Below, piece by piece: positions 25,803-34,405 of a stretch of 64,000 nt of DNA. Position 1 is the first letter of the stretch; every line of letters begins with the position of its first letter. The position numbers and the translations under genes were made by a program. This DNA comes from Ignavibacterium sp. (GTDB lineage: Bacteria > Bacteroidota > Ignavibacteria > Ignavibacteriales > Ignavibacteriaceae). The stretch spans positions 2,294,001-2,358,000 of the forward strand of contig NZ_AP026678.1 in the NCBI RefSeq assembly GCF_025998815.1, written 5' to 3'. A model generated the notes under the pieces. That model ran no database searches, was not told the DNA's origin, and saw only the letters and a list, made by a program, of their open reading frames with translations.

Positions 25803-27017
25803 ATGAAATCGTTTATCAAAAAACCTGAATTAATGGCACCTGCGGGAGATTGGACTATGCTTCGTGCAGCCATTCACAACGGCGCTGATGCAGTATATTT
25901 TGGTGTTGATAAACTGAATATGCGTGCAAAAGCAAAAAACTTTTCTCCTGATGATCTTCCGGAGATTTCCAATTTTTGCAAAATCAATAATGTAAAAAGT
26001 TATCTCACCTTAAACACAATTGTTTTTGAAGAAGAGATTAGTGAAGTTGAAGATATAATAATTAGAGCTAAAGAAGCCGGAATCGACAGAATTATTTGTT
26101 GGGATTTAGCAGTTGCTGAACTTTGTCACAAACACAACTTCCCATTTGCCATTTCCACGCAAGGTTCAATTTCAAATTCTCTTGCAGCTTCTGTTTATAA
26201 ACGACTTGGAGCTGTGAGAATTGTTCTGGCAAGAGAATGTTCTCTGGAAGAAATAAAAAAGATTCGTGCAAACACTGATCTCGAAATTGAAGCATTCATT
26301 CATGGTGCAATGTGCATTGCGATAAGTGGCAGATGTTTTATGAGTCATCATCTGTTCGGCCAATCTGCAAATCGTGGTGAATGTGTTCAACCATGCAGAA
26401 GAGAATATGAAGTAATTGATTCTGCCACCGAAAAATCGTTAATCATTGGTGAAGATTATGTGATGTCGCCAAAAGACTTATGCACAATAGAATTTATTGA
26501 CCAACTGATCGAAGCAGGAATTGATTCATTCAAAATTGAAGGAAGAAAAAGAGCACCCGAATATGTTGCAAAGGTTGTGAGTGTTTACAGAAATGCAATT
26601 GACCTTTATTTTGAGGGCAAACTAACAATAGAAAAGAAAAAAGAATTTCTGAGCGAGTTGGAAACTGTTTACAACAGAGGATTTTCATCCGGTTTTTACT
26701 TTGGAATTCCTTCATCGGAAGATTATGCTGGTGTTGAAGGCAGTAAAGCAACAACAAGAAAAGTTTATGTCGGGAAAGTATTGAACTACTACAAACAACC
26801 ACAGGTCGCGCACATTCTTGTTGAATCGGGAAAAGTAAAAACAGGCGATAAAATTTTATTCATCGGCGAAACCACAGGTGTACTTGAAGTTGAAATCAAA
26901 AAGATGTTTGTAAACGAAGTTGAAAGCACTGAGGCAGTCAAAGGAGACGAAGTAACACTTCAGATTCCAACTTTAGTAAGAAGGAATGATAAAGTTTATC
27001 TGATTGAAAATGTGTAG
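25803..27017 (+). CDS. U32 family peptidase, TrhP/YegQ-like
   Basis: 404 aa. N-terminal MAPAGDWTMLRAAIHNGADAV and FGVDKLNMRAKAKNFS are typical of U32 proteins. The family signature is complete at EAFIHGAMCIAISGRCFMS, followed by NRGECVQPCRREY, giving Cys residues that in relatives hold an iron-sulfur cluster. In E. coli the close relative TrhP (YegQ) helps make 5-hydroxyuridine at tRNA position 34; others are called collagenase-like proteases. Length (about 400) and the short C-terminal domain favour the TrhP group over RlhA (about 650). The antiporter gene follows 9 bp later with an AGGGAGAAC ribosome binding site, so both are likely on one transcript. Confidence 0.88.
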   Translation: MKSFIKKPELMAPAGDWTMLRAAIHNGADAVYFGVDKLNMRAKAKNFSPDDLPEISNFCKINNVKSYLTLNTIVFEEEISEVEDIIIRAKEAGIDRIICWDLAVAELCHKHNFPFAISTQGSISNSLAASVYKRLGAVRIVLARECSLEEIKKIRANTDLEIEAFIHGAMCIAISGRCFMSHHLFGQSANRGECVQPCRREYEVIDSATEKSLIIGEDYVMSPKDLCTIEFIDQLIEAGIDSFKIEGRKRAPEYVAKVVSVYRNAIDLYFEGKLTIEKKKEFLSELETVYNRGFSSGFYFGIPSSEDYAGVEGSKATTRKVYVGKVLNYYKQPQVAHILVESGKVKTGDKILFIGETTGVLEVEIKKMFVNEVESTEAVKGDEVTLQIPTLVRRNDKVYLIENV

Positions 27018-27026
27018 GGAGAACAA

Positions 27027-27971
27027 ATGATTTCAACTAATGAGATTGTTTTTTATCTTATTGGAGGATTAATCAGCCTCTTCCTAGGGGGTGAAGGTTT
27101 AATTCGTGGTAGTGCCTCTCTTTCGATTCGGATAGGAATCTCCCCTTTGGTTGTGGGATTAACTGTTGTTGCATTCGGAACAAGTAGTCCGGAGTTACTC
27201 GTAAGCTTAAAAGCTGCATTCATGGGAAACAGTACAATTGCGCTTGGAAACGTTATTGGTTCTAATATTGCGAACATCGCTTTAATACTTGGAATTTCTT
27301 CAATCATCAGACCCATTCAGGTTCACGCAAATGTTATCAGAAGAGAAATTCCGATTATGATTGCTCTTACAATCTTGTTAATAATTTTTTCGTTAGATGG
27401 TAATCTTGGTTTTGGGGAGGGTTTGGTTTTTCTGATTTTGTTAATTGTTTACACAGTAACTAACATAATTCTATCACTCAAAGAGAACAAAGAAATTGAA
27501 AACGAATTTGAAGAAGGATTGAAAAGTAAACTAAATATTCCTCTTTCTATTTTGTTTATAGTTGCAGGATTAGTTTTATTGTTTGTTGGTGCTGATTTAT
27601 TTCTTAAAGGCGCTGTTGCTTTGGCAAAAATTTTTAACGTGAGTGATGCAGTAATCGGTTTAACTGTAGTCGCCGTCGGTACAAGCTTACCAGAATTATT
27701 TACTTCAATTGTTGCAACAATTAAAAAGGAATCTGATATCGCTGTTGGTAATGTTGTTGGATCTAATATATTTAATATTCTTTCAATACTTGGCATTAGC
27801 GCATTGATTGTTCCGATTAATTCCGCTCAAATGAGTTATCTGGATTTTGGAGTTATGCTAGTAGCAGCTTTAATTCTGCTGCCACTTAGTTATACTGGTT
27901 TTCGAATAAGCAGATTAGAAGGAGCGTTTTTATTAATCGGATATGTTGCCTATCTGTATATTCTTGTTTAG
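27027..27971 (+). CDS. calcium/sodium antiporter (CaCA family, YrbG-like)
   Basis: 314 aa with about ten membrane helices. Two inverted alpha-repeats are plain: GTSSPELLVS (about residue 52) with ALGNVIGSNIANI, and GTSLPELFTS (about 217) with AVGNVVGSNIFNI. These hold the Glu residues that bind Ca2+ in the family. The middle loop is short and acidic (KENKEIENEFEEGL). It exchanges Ca2+ for Na+ across the inner membrane. It follows the U32 gene with 9 bp between stop and start; convergent with the next antiporter gene with only 9 bp between stops. Confidence 0.93.
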   Translation: MISTNEIVFYLIGGLISLFLGGEGLIRGSASLSIRIGISPLVVGLTVVAFGTSSPELLVSLKAAFMGNSTIALGNVIGSNIANIALILGISSIIRPIQVHANVIRREIPIMIALTILLIIFSLDGNLGFGEGLVFLILLIVYTVTNIILSLKENKEIENEFEEGLKSKLNIPLSILFIVAGLVLLFVGADLFLKGAVALAKIFNVSDAVIGLTVVAVGTSLPELFTSIVATIKKESDIAVGNVVGSNIFNILSILGISALIVPINSAQMSYLDFGVMLVAALILLPLSYTGFRISRLEGAFLLIGYVAYLYILV

Positions 27972-27980
27972 ATAAAATTT

Positions 27981-29279
27981 TCAATTAATAAATAATAATT
28001 GAATCAGAATAAAAATCGGTAATAAAACAATAATTGAAAACTTAATCATATAACTGAAGAAATCCGGCATCTTAATATTATTCTCTTCGGCAACTGCTTT
28101 AACCATAAAGTTCGGTCCGTTTCCAATATAAGTCATAGAACCAAAAAAAACTGCAGCAGTTGAAATCGCTTTTAATAATTCTTCCGGAATTCCTGCAACA
28201 AGATTTCCGGTTGTTATCCCAAGTCCCATCGCAAGAGAGTGAAATGTAACTGCAGTTGGAGTATTGTCAAGAAAACTGCTGAGTAATCCCGTGTAATAAT
28301 AAAACTGACTTACCGTCTGCACACCAAGATGTTTTGCGTTAGTTTCCAGATAAAGCAACGCGGGAATCATTGTTATAAAAATTCCAAGGAACAGATATGC
28401 AACTTCTTCTATAGGATGCCAGGTAAAGTTGTTCTCCGTTCTCAGAAGCTTTGGAGTAAAAAGCATCGAAAGATAACCCATCAACACAATTACTGCTTCT
28501 CTTACAAATTTGAAATATGGATTTATGTTTATGAATGAAAGATATTGTTCGTTAAGAAAAGCTACTGATAAAACTACGCCTGCGAGAAAAATGAAATTTC
28601 TTTTTCCCTGAATTTTAATTGGCTTAATTGCGGATTCATCTATTTTAATTGCTGAAGCTGGTTCTTTTTTATAGTAATAAGAATCAACAAGAAAATATAG
28701 CAATAATAAAATCGCATTTGTAAAAAACCATTCCACTCCAAGTTTGAAGAACCATTCAAACGGAGCCCCGCGCAAGTACATCATAAATAATGGTGGATCG
28801 CCAAGTGGAGTTAATAAACCACCGCAGTTAGAAACAATAGCAATAAAGAAAAGAATTGTGTGTGCCTTAAAAGTTCTTTCTCTGTTTGTTTGAATAATTG
28901 GTCTGATTAAAAGCATTGCAGCACCAGTCGTTCCCATAAATGATGCGAGCACTGCACCTATTCCAAGAAACAATGTGTTGATTGATGGTTTAGCTTCAAT
29001 ATCACCGGTCAATAGTATTCCACCGGTTATTGTAAAAAGTGAACCCAAAAGAATTATGAACGGAACATAATCGAACAACATTGTATGAATTATTTCATGA
29101 GTAAATCCATTTATCAAAAGATAAATCAGAACAGGTATTCCGAGCACAATTGATATGATTAGTTTGTTTTTATTCTTTTCCCAAAAGTGATTCCAGGTAA
29201 GAGGAAAAACAGCAATAGCGCCAAGCATAAGTACAAAAGGAAGGATACTTATTAAAGGAATATTATGTGAGTTTTCCAT
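27981..29279 (-). CDS. sodium:proton antiporter of the CitMHS_2-like type
   Basis: 432 aa, about eleven membrane helices, inner membrane. Features of the ion transporter superfamily: MGTTGAAMLLIRPIIQTN in the first half, NCGGLLTPLGDPPLFMMYLRGAPFEWF in the re-entrant region, and FLDNTPTAVTFHSLA with GNGPNFMVKAVAEE in the second half. Bacteroidota-group members are usually annotated as Na+/H+ antiporters although the Pfam name mentions citrate, so the ion is not certain. A separate single gene, divergent from proS across 196 bp. Confidence 0.82.
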   Translation of the reverse strand: MENSHNIPLISILPFVLMLGAIAVFPLTWNHFWEKNKNKLIISIVLGIPVLIYLLINGFTHEIIHTMLFDYVPFIILLGSLFTITGGILLTGDIEAKPSINTLFLGIGAVLASFMGTTGAAMLLIRPIIQTNRERTFKAHTILFFIAIVSNCGGLLTPLGDPPLFMMYLRGAPFEWFFKLGVEWFFTNAILLLLYFLVDSYYYKKEPASAIKIDESAIKPIKIQGKRNFIFLAGVVLSVAFLNEQYLSFININPYFKFVREAVIVLMGYLSMLFTPKLLRTENNFTWHPIEEVAYLFLGIFITMIPALLYLETNAKHLGVQTVSQFYYYTGLLSSFLDNTPTAVTFHSLAMGLGITTGNLVAGIPEELLKAISTAAVFFGSMTYIGNGPNFMVKAVAEENNIKMPDFFSYMIKFSIIVLLPIFILIQLLFIN

Positions 29280-29475
29280 TTGTTGTCCAACTATTTCTGA
29301 ATCTTAAAAATAATTGGCTCAAACATAGTCAAAATTAATTACTGTGCAATTGATTTATTTCATTTATCACAAACCTATGAAAACGCAACCCAAATCAGCA
29401 TCAATAAACTTTGATAACCTTTTATTCATCTTTATTTTTGAGCCCTGAATATCATAAACAAAAAGATAAAGAGTT

Positions 29476-31155
29476 ATGCGGTTATCAAAATATTTTGTTC
29501 CGACATTAAAAGAAGTTCCAAGTGATGCAACTGTTCCAAGCCATATTCTTATGCTGCGAGCAGGAATGGTAAGAATGGTTTCAGCAGGAATTTATTCATT
29601 CCTTCCGCTTGGTTACAGAGTAGTAAAAAAAGTTTGTGAAATTATCCGCGAAGAAATGGATGCGATTGGTGGTCAGGAATTTCATCTGCCTGCTTTGAAC
29701 CCAAAAGAAATCTGGGAAGAGACAGGAAGAGTAGAAGCATTCGGAGATATTCTGTTTCATATTAAAAACAGAGATTATGTTCTTGCACCAACTCACGAAG
29801 AGATTATGACCTTTCACGCACGCAATGTTGTTAAGTCTTATAAAGACATGCCACAGATTTGGTATCAGATTCAAACTAAATTCAGAAATGAACCCAGACC
29901 GAGAAGTGGAGTTATTCGTGGAAGACAGTTTTTAATGAAAGATTCTTATTCATTCGATACAAGCTGGGAAGCACTTGATAAATCCTATGAACTTCACGAT
30001 AAAGCTTACAGAAAAATTTTTGACAGATGCGGATTGAAATATTTTGTCGTCGGTGCTTCAAGCGGTGCTATGGGTGGAACCGGCTCTGAAGAATTTATGG
30101 TTAAATCTTCTGCGGGCGAAGACACCGTTGCTTATTGTGAATCCTGTGGCTATGCTGCAAATGTCGAAGTTGCTACCTCAAAACCTTTCATCAGAGAAAG
30201 AGATTCTGAAAGTAAATCTGTTTATGAAATTCACACACCAAATGTCAAAAGCATCGACGAGCTTTGTGCTTTCCTGAATATTGAAGAAGAAGTTTGCGCA
30301 AAGTCGAGAGTTTATATTGCAAATGGTGAAGCTATTCTGATTTTAATGCAAGGAAACGATGAAGTAAATGAAACAAAACTCGAAAAAGTTTTTGGCAATG
30401 TTCGGCCGGCTCATCCTGATGAGCTGAAAGAAATTACCGGTGCTGATGCTGGTTCAATAGGTCCTATTGGCTTTAAGGGAAAAATAATTGCTGATCTCAG
30501 ATTAAAAGACAGAAACAATCTTTTCAGTGGCGCAAATAAAAATGATTATCACATTGGCGGAATTGATTTGAACAGAGATGTGCCTCAAATTCAATATGCT
30601 GATTTAAGAATAGTTCAGTCCGGAGAAGGATGTCCCAAATGCGATAAGCTTCTTGAAGTATTTCCTGCAATTGAACTTGGACACATTTTCAAACTCGGCA
30701 CAAAATATTCTGAATCAATGAAAGCATTTTTTCTTGATGAAAGTGGAAAAGAAAAGCCAATCATTATGGGAAGTTATGGAATTGGTGTCGAAAGAGTGAT
30801 TGCCTGCTTCATAGAACAAAACCACGATACAAAAGGAATTGTGTGGAATAAAACTCTGGCTCCTTTTTCTGTTCATCTGATAAGCATAAATCCGAAGAAC
30901 GAAAAAGTTGCACAGACCTGTGAAAAAGTTTATGATGAATTAATACAAAACGGAATTGAAGTTCTGTACGATGACCGAGATGCTTCGCCTGGATTTAAGT
31001 TTAACGATGCAGACTTACTTGGAATGCCGGTTCAGGTTGTGATTGGAGAAAAGAAATTGAAAGAGAATAAAGTTGAAGTTAAAATCAGAAAAACAGATGA
31101 AAGATTTGATGTAGAGCTGAAGGATATTATCAGCAAAGTCAAAGAAATTATTTGA
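29476..31155 (+). CDS. proS: prolyl-tRNA synthetase (bacterial type, with editing domain)
   Basis: 559 aa, close to the 570-residue bacterial type. Charges tRNA-Pro with proline. N-terminal catalytic core: RLSKYFVPTLKEVPSDA, motif 2 FRNEPRPRSGVIRGRQFLMKD, motif 3 GSYGIGVERVIAC. Between about 220 and 385 is the YbaK-like INS editing domain that removes alanine from mischarged tRNA-Pro. The C-terminal anticodon-binding domain begins at about 465 (APFSVHLISINPKN) and includes YDDRDASPGFKFNDADLLG. The start codon lies after AAAGATAAAGAGTT, a weak A-rich site. Complete, no anomalies. Confidence 0.97.
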   Translation: MRLSKYFVPTLKEVPSDATVPSHILMLRAGMVRMVSAGIYSFLPLGYRVVKKVCEIIREEMDAIGGQEFHLPALNPKEIWEETGRVEAFGDILFHIKNRDYVLAPTHEEIMTFHARNVVKSYKDMPQIWYQIQTKFRNEPRPRSGVIRGRQFLMKDSYSFDTSWEALDKSYELHDKAYRKIFDRCGLKYFVVGASSGAMGGTGSEEFMVKSSAGEDTVAYCESCGYAANVEVATSKPFIRERDSESKSVYEIHTPNVKSIDELCAFLNIEEEVCAKSRVYIANGEAILILMQGNDEVNETKLEKVFGNVRPAHPDELKEITGADAGSIGPIGFKGKIIADLRLKDRNNLFSGANKNDYHIGGIDLNRDVPQIQYADLRIVQSGEGCPKCDKLLEVFPAIELGHIFKLGTKYSESMKAFFLDESGKEKPIIMGSYGIGVERVIACFIEQNHDTKGIVWNKTLAPFSVHLISINPKNEKVAQTCEKVYDELIQNGIEVLYDDRDASPGFKFNDADLLGMPVQVVIGEKKLKENKVEVKIRKTDERFDVELKDIISKVKEII

Positions 31156-31211
31156 CTATCAGAAAAATTAGAGTATATTAAATCAGGTTAAATTAAATCC
31201 TGGATTCATTT

Positions 31212-33728
31212 GTGAAAGTCATTTTCGTCTTTCTTTTGCTAATCTTCATCACCACAATCTTTCCACAAGATGAATTTTATGGTGTAAAGTTTCATTCAAA
31301 GAACAAACCCGAATGGGAAAGAAGCTCTATTTACCTGAACGACAATAAACCAATTTCTCTTAAAAATGATTTTTCGATTTCTTTTGATATTTCATTTTGG
31401 TCTTTAGCATATTTTGGACCCATCTTTAGAGCAAACCACAGCGATAAAGAATTTATTCGCTTTGTATTTAATCAGTTCGCTGATAATGAAAATTACCTGC
31501 TTCAATTATTTCTTCAAGGATTAAGCAATCCTCTTCTAATTAAACTTGATCGAAAATCTTTCACTGTCAATAAATGGATAAATGTAAAGATATCATTCGA
31601 TGCAAAAAAAGATCAGGTAACACTTTACCTTAATAATCGTGCAGTTGATAGCACTTATTACAGAATTCCTGATGAAATAAAATTAAAAATGTATTTCGGT
31701 TTGTATGATTATTCAGACAACATGGATCTTGATTTAGCGGCAATTTACCTTAAAAATATTCTTATTGAAGAAAGTGATAAGAAAAAATTTTTCTGGCCTT
31801 TGAATCCCTTTGAAAAGGATAACATTTATGACAAAATAAGTGGTCAAAAAATAATCCTGAAAAACACAGATTGGGTAATTAAGGATCATTATTATTGGGA
31901 CAAAAAGTATGAAGCTAATGTAAATAATTATCCTTTATTTGCTCACGACTCTGTAAACTCAAGAATTTTTATAGATGATAAGAATCGATTAATAATATTT
32001 AATCTGCAAGATTATAAAGATTCCGTGATCTACTATAAGAATCACAGACCAGGCAAATGGCATAATTTGTATTATGACAGTTTCAGAAACAGACTGTACT
32101 CTACTTTTATAGCACTTGGTCCTGTTTCTATTTATGAATTTAGTACCAACGAATGGACAACCATTGATACATCCAAAGAAGAAAATGGCCATTATTATGG
32201 AAGTGTAAGATTTATTAATCCTGCAGATAGCTTAATCTATTCATTTGGTGGATATGGTTGGTACACAGCAAAAGATAATCTTTTTCAATATGATTTTATG
32301 ACAGGGTCTTGGAAAGAAATTAAATTAGATAATAATATCGGATACAGATTCAATGTATCAATTTTCCAGGGATTTGACAGCCGACATTATCTTTTCTGGG
32401 GAGGCAAGGGTAATTACACGGGTAAACAGGAAGAAGGATTTCAGTTATTTAGTGATTTATATTCTTTTGACTTAGTGAATAAAGAGTTTACAAAAATCTG
32501 GGAATATAAAAATGGAAATCTATTCCGAAAGTATAGTTATCTTCTTTCAAATGCATTCTTGAGTAAAGACGATAGCACTTTTTATTTTTTAATGAATAGT
32601 GATACACCTGAAAAAAAGTATTATCATTTATTCAAAGCTGACTTAAAGAATTCCATCATCTCAAGAATTGGCGATGAAATTTCTTTCGATACAGATAGAA
32701 CAACGCGGAGCGAATTCTTTTGTTTTGATTCAAAGACACAAGAATTCATTTTAGTAAAACAAGCATTAGATTCATCAAAGGTTTTTATTTATGGACTTAA
32801 ATTCCCGCCTGTTCAACAAACTGAAATTGCTGCAATAGTTCAACCGACGGAAATCGAAAAACAATTCCCTTTCATTATGATTGTCCTGAGTTCTGTTGCG
32901 CTATTGACTCTTGGTTACTTACTAATGATAAAACGAAAACGAAAAAGCCAAAGTAATTCTGAAATAATAATCCCTGTTGATAAAAAACAATCAAGTAAAA
33001 ATTCAATCAAAATATTCGGTGGATTTTTCATTTACGACAGAGACGGAAATGAAATTTCTAATAATCTTTCGCCAAGGTTGAAAGAAATATTTTTGCTGAT
33101 ACTAATAAAAAGTTTTAATAATCATCGTGGCGGAATTTCATCAGAAGAGTTATCTTCAATAATCTGGCCTGATTCATCACCTGAAAGTGCAAAATCCAAT
33201 CGCGGCGTAGCAATTAATAAAATCAGAAAATTTCTTTCAAATGTCGAAGGAATTACTATTGAATTTTCTGACAAACTTTGGTTTATAAAAATTGACAATG
33301 GCGCAAAATGCGATTATGCTGAATATCTAAAACTTTATTCCTCATTTAAAGCTGGCAAAAGATTAAATGGTTCATCGGTGGATTATATCCTGAATGTCTT
33401 TGATGGAGGAGAATTTCTTAGAGACATTAGTTATGAGTGGCTTGATTCAATAAAATTTGCAATCAACAATGAATTGATAGGATTCCTTAAATCATTTTTT
33501 GATCACCAGGAAATTAAAAGTAACCCTGAAAAGATTATCCGGATTTGCGATACAATCCTAAAGTTTGATTGTGTAGAACAGGATGCAGTGAAAATTAAAA
33601 TTAAAACTCTCATCGAAATGGGCAAAATTCACAATGCCAAAAGTTCATTCCATTTATTTGTTGCTGATTATAAAAAGTTATACGATGAAAACTTCCCGCT
33701 TTCTTTTGAAGAATTTATCTCTTCATAA
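31212..33728 (+). CDS. membrane-spanning LamG/kelch sensor with winged-helix and BTAD-like output
   Basis: 838 aa starting at GTG, with a signal sequence (about 1-19). About 20-205 is a concanavalin/LamG-like domain (VNKWINVKISFDAKKDQVTL, YLNNRAVDSTYY). About 215-540 holds kelch-like blades (FGGYGWYTAKDNLFQYDF, FWGGKGN, YSFDLVNKEFTKI). A membrane helix at about 552-573 is followed by basic KRKRKSQ. The inside part begins with an OmpR-type winged helix (about 598-697; LSPRLKEIFLLILIK, SNRGVAINKIRKFL) and ends in a helical BTAD-like region (about 700-838). It is a one-component regulator that would read an outside signal and bind DNA from the membrane. Targets unknown; the zinc-ribbon and lipoprotein genes follow on the same strand after 157 bp. 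Confidence 0.8.
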   Translation: MKVIFVFLLLIFITTIFPQDEFYGVKFHSKNKPEWERSSIYLNDNKPISLKNDFSISFDISFWSLAYFGPIFRANHSDKEFIRFVFNQFADNENYLLQLFLQGLSNPLLIKLDRKSFTVNKWINVKISFDAKKDQVTLYLNNRAVDSTYYRIPDEIKLKMYFGLYDYSDNMDLDLAAIYLKNILIEESDKKKFFWPLNPFEKDNIYDKISGQKIILKNTDWVIKDHYYWDKKYEANVNNYPLFAHDSVNSRIFIDDKNRLIIFNLQDYKDSVIYYKNHRPGKWHNLYYDSFRNRLYSTFIALGPVSIYEFSTNEWTTIDTSKEENGHYYGSVRFINPADSLIYSFGGYGWYTAKDNLFQYDFMTGSWKEIKLDNNIGYRFNVSIFQGFDSRHYLFWGGKGNYTGKQEEGFQLFSDLYSFDLVNKEFTKIWEYKNGNLFRKYSYLLSNAFLSKDDSTFYFLMNSDTPEKKYYHLFKADLKNSIISRIGDEISFDTDRTTRSEFFCFDSKTQEFILVKQALDSSKVFIYGLKFPPVQQTEIAAIVQPTEIEKQFPFIMIVLSSVALLTLGYLLMIKRKRKSQSNSEIIIPVDKKQSSKNSIKIFGGFFIYDRDGNEISNNLSPRLKEIFLLILIKSFNNHRGGISSEELSSIIWPDSSPESAKSNRGVAINKIRKFLSNVEGITIEFSDKLWFIKIDNGAKCDYAEYLKLYSSFKAGKRLNGSSVDYILNVFDGGEFLRDISYEWLDSIKFAINNELIGFLKSFFDHQEIKSNPEKIIRICDTILKFDCVEQDAVKIKIKTLIEMGKIHNAKSSFHLFVADYKKLYDENFPLSFEEFISS

Positions 33729-33834
33729 AAATTTTTTCATAATTAACCCAAAATTAACCCGCTTTTTAGCCCTTTTGTTAACCCAAAAGCATTTTATTTG
33801 AGATCAATTAAAGAAAATATTTAGAATAATTGGT

Positions 33835-33876
33835 GTCCCCCAATATTCTGTTTCTCCGGTTCTGGGGGACCGGAGG
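33835..33876 (+). promoter_or_regulatory. two mutually exclusive hairpins, one covering the ribosome binding site
   Basis: Stem A pairs GTCCCCCA (33835-33842) with TGGGGGAC (33863-33870). Stem B pairs CTCCGGT (33854-33860) with ACCGGAG (33869-33875). The two share bases 33869-33870 and cannot form together. Stem B takes up most of the GGAGG ribosome binding site (33872-33876) of the zinc-ribbon gene. This is the architecture of a translational switch; no ligand class is recognised. Confidence 0.55.
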
Positions 33877-33885
33877 TATTTAAAA

Positions 33886-34032
33886 ATGAGGCTCATAAGT
33901 TTATTCAAACAAAAAAAAATCAAAAATTGTCCACATTGCCATAAAGAAATTCGTAAAAATGCTCTGAGATGTAAATGGTGCGGCAGATGGTTGGTAACTG
34001 AAAAATCTCTTAACAAAAAACTATCCTACTGA
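33886..34032 (+). CDS. 48-aa zinc-ribbon protein
   Basis: Short ORF MRLISLFKQKKIKN followed by CPHCHKEIRKNALRCKWCGRW, giving two CxxC knuckles 13 residues apart (Cys15/Cys18 and Cys29/Cys32), the classic layout of a small zinc ribbon. The N-terminus is basic, so nucleic acid or membrane-surface contact is plausible. An ideal ribosome binding site GGAGG ends 9 bases before the ATG and can be masked by a hairpin. Stop and next start are 3 bp apart, so it is translated together with the small lipoprotein gene. Similar tiny zinc-ribbon proteins are common and mostly uncharacterised. The opposite-strand ORF over this area lacks any support. Confidence 0.75.
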   Translation: MRLISLFKQKKIKNCPHCHKEIRKNALRCKWCGRWLVTEKSLNKKLSY

Positions 34033-34035
34033 ATT

Positions 34036-34299
34036 ATGAAAGATTATCTGAACCTTTTTGCAATAATACTGATTATCTTTCTTTTAATGTCAGTTGATTG
34101 CTCAAAAGAAATTTCAACTACAAATTCTGATATAGAGACAAGTAAACCGCCATCTCAGGAACTGCTAATTGTACAGGTAGGAGAAAATTTATCAAAAAAA
34201 GTGGATTCTGTTGCTATAATTGAATTTCCCACAACTGAAATTCAGATTCATAATCATTATCGCTCAAAAGCAATGTGCCTTCGTGGAATAGATTATTAA
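34036..34299 (+). CDS. small putative lipoprotein
   Basis: 87 aa. Hydrophobic N-terminus (LFAIILIIFLLMSVDC) ending in a lipobox-like Cys23. Asp just before the Cys is not standard but is tolerated in the Bacteroidota group. After it comes a polar region (KEISTTNSDIETSKPPSQ), then LLIVQVGENLSKKVDSVAIIEF and a His/Tyr-rich end (QIHNHYRSKAMCLRGIDY). No family recognised. Begins 3 bp after the zinc-ribbon gene and ends before a strong terminator, so the two make a two-gene unit. Confidence 0.6.
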   Translation: MKDYLNLFAIILIIFLLMSVDCSKEISTTNSDIETSKPPSQELLIVQVGENLSKKVDSVAIIEFPTTEIQIHNHYRSKAMCLRGIDY

Positions 34300-34351
34300 C
34301 TATAAAAGAATAGAACTACCACGAGTCTCCAAATAGTATTATAAAACAAAA

Positions 34352-34370
34352 AGCGGGCATAAAGCCCGCT
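34352..34370. terminator. bidirectional terminator between convergent genes
   Basis: AGCGGGC ATAAA GCCCGCT with A-rich flanks on one side and TATAAAAATT on the other. It lies between the lipoprotein gene and the OPT transporter gene, both ending toward it. Confidence 0.8.
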
Positions 34371-34405
34371 ATAAAAATTCCATATCTGTTGAATGAATAA
34401 ATTTT

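Noticed and set aside
33804-34016. Minus-strand 70-codon ORF opposite the zinc-ribbon gene
   Set aside because: The plus strand has a full ribosome binding site, paired CxxC knuckles and a tightly spaced next gene; the minus frame has none of these.
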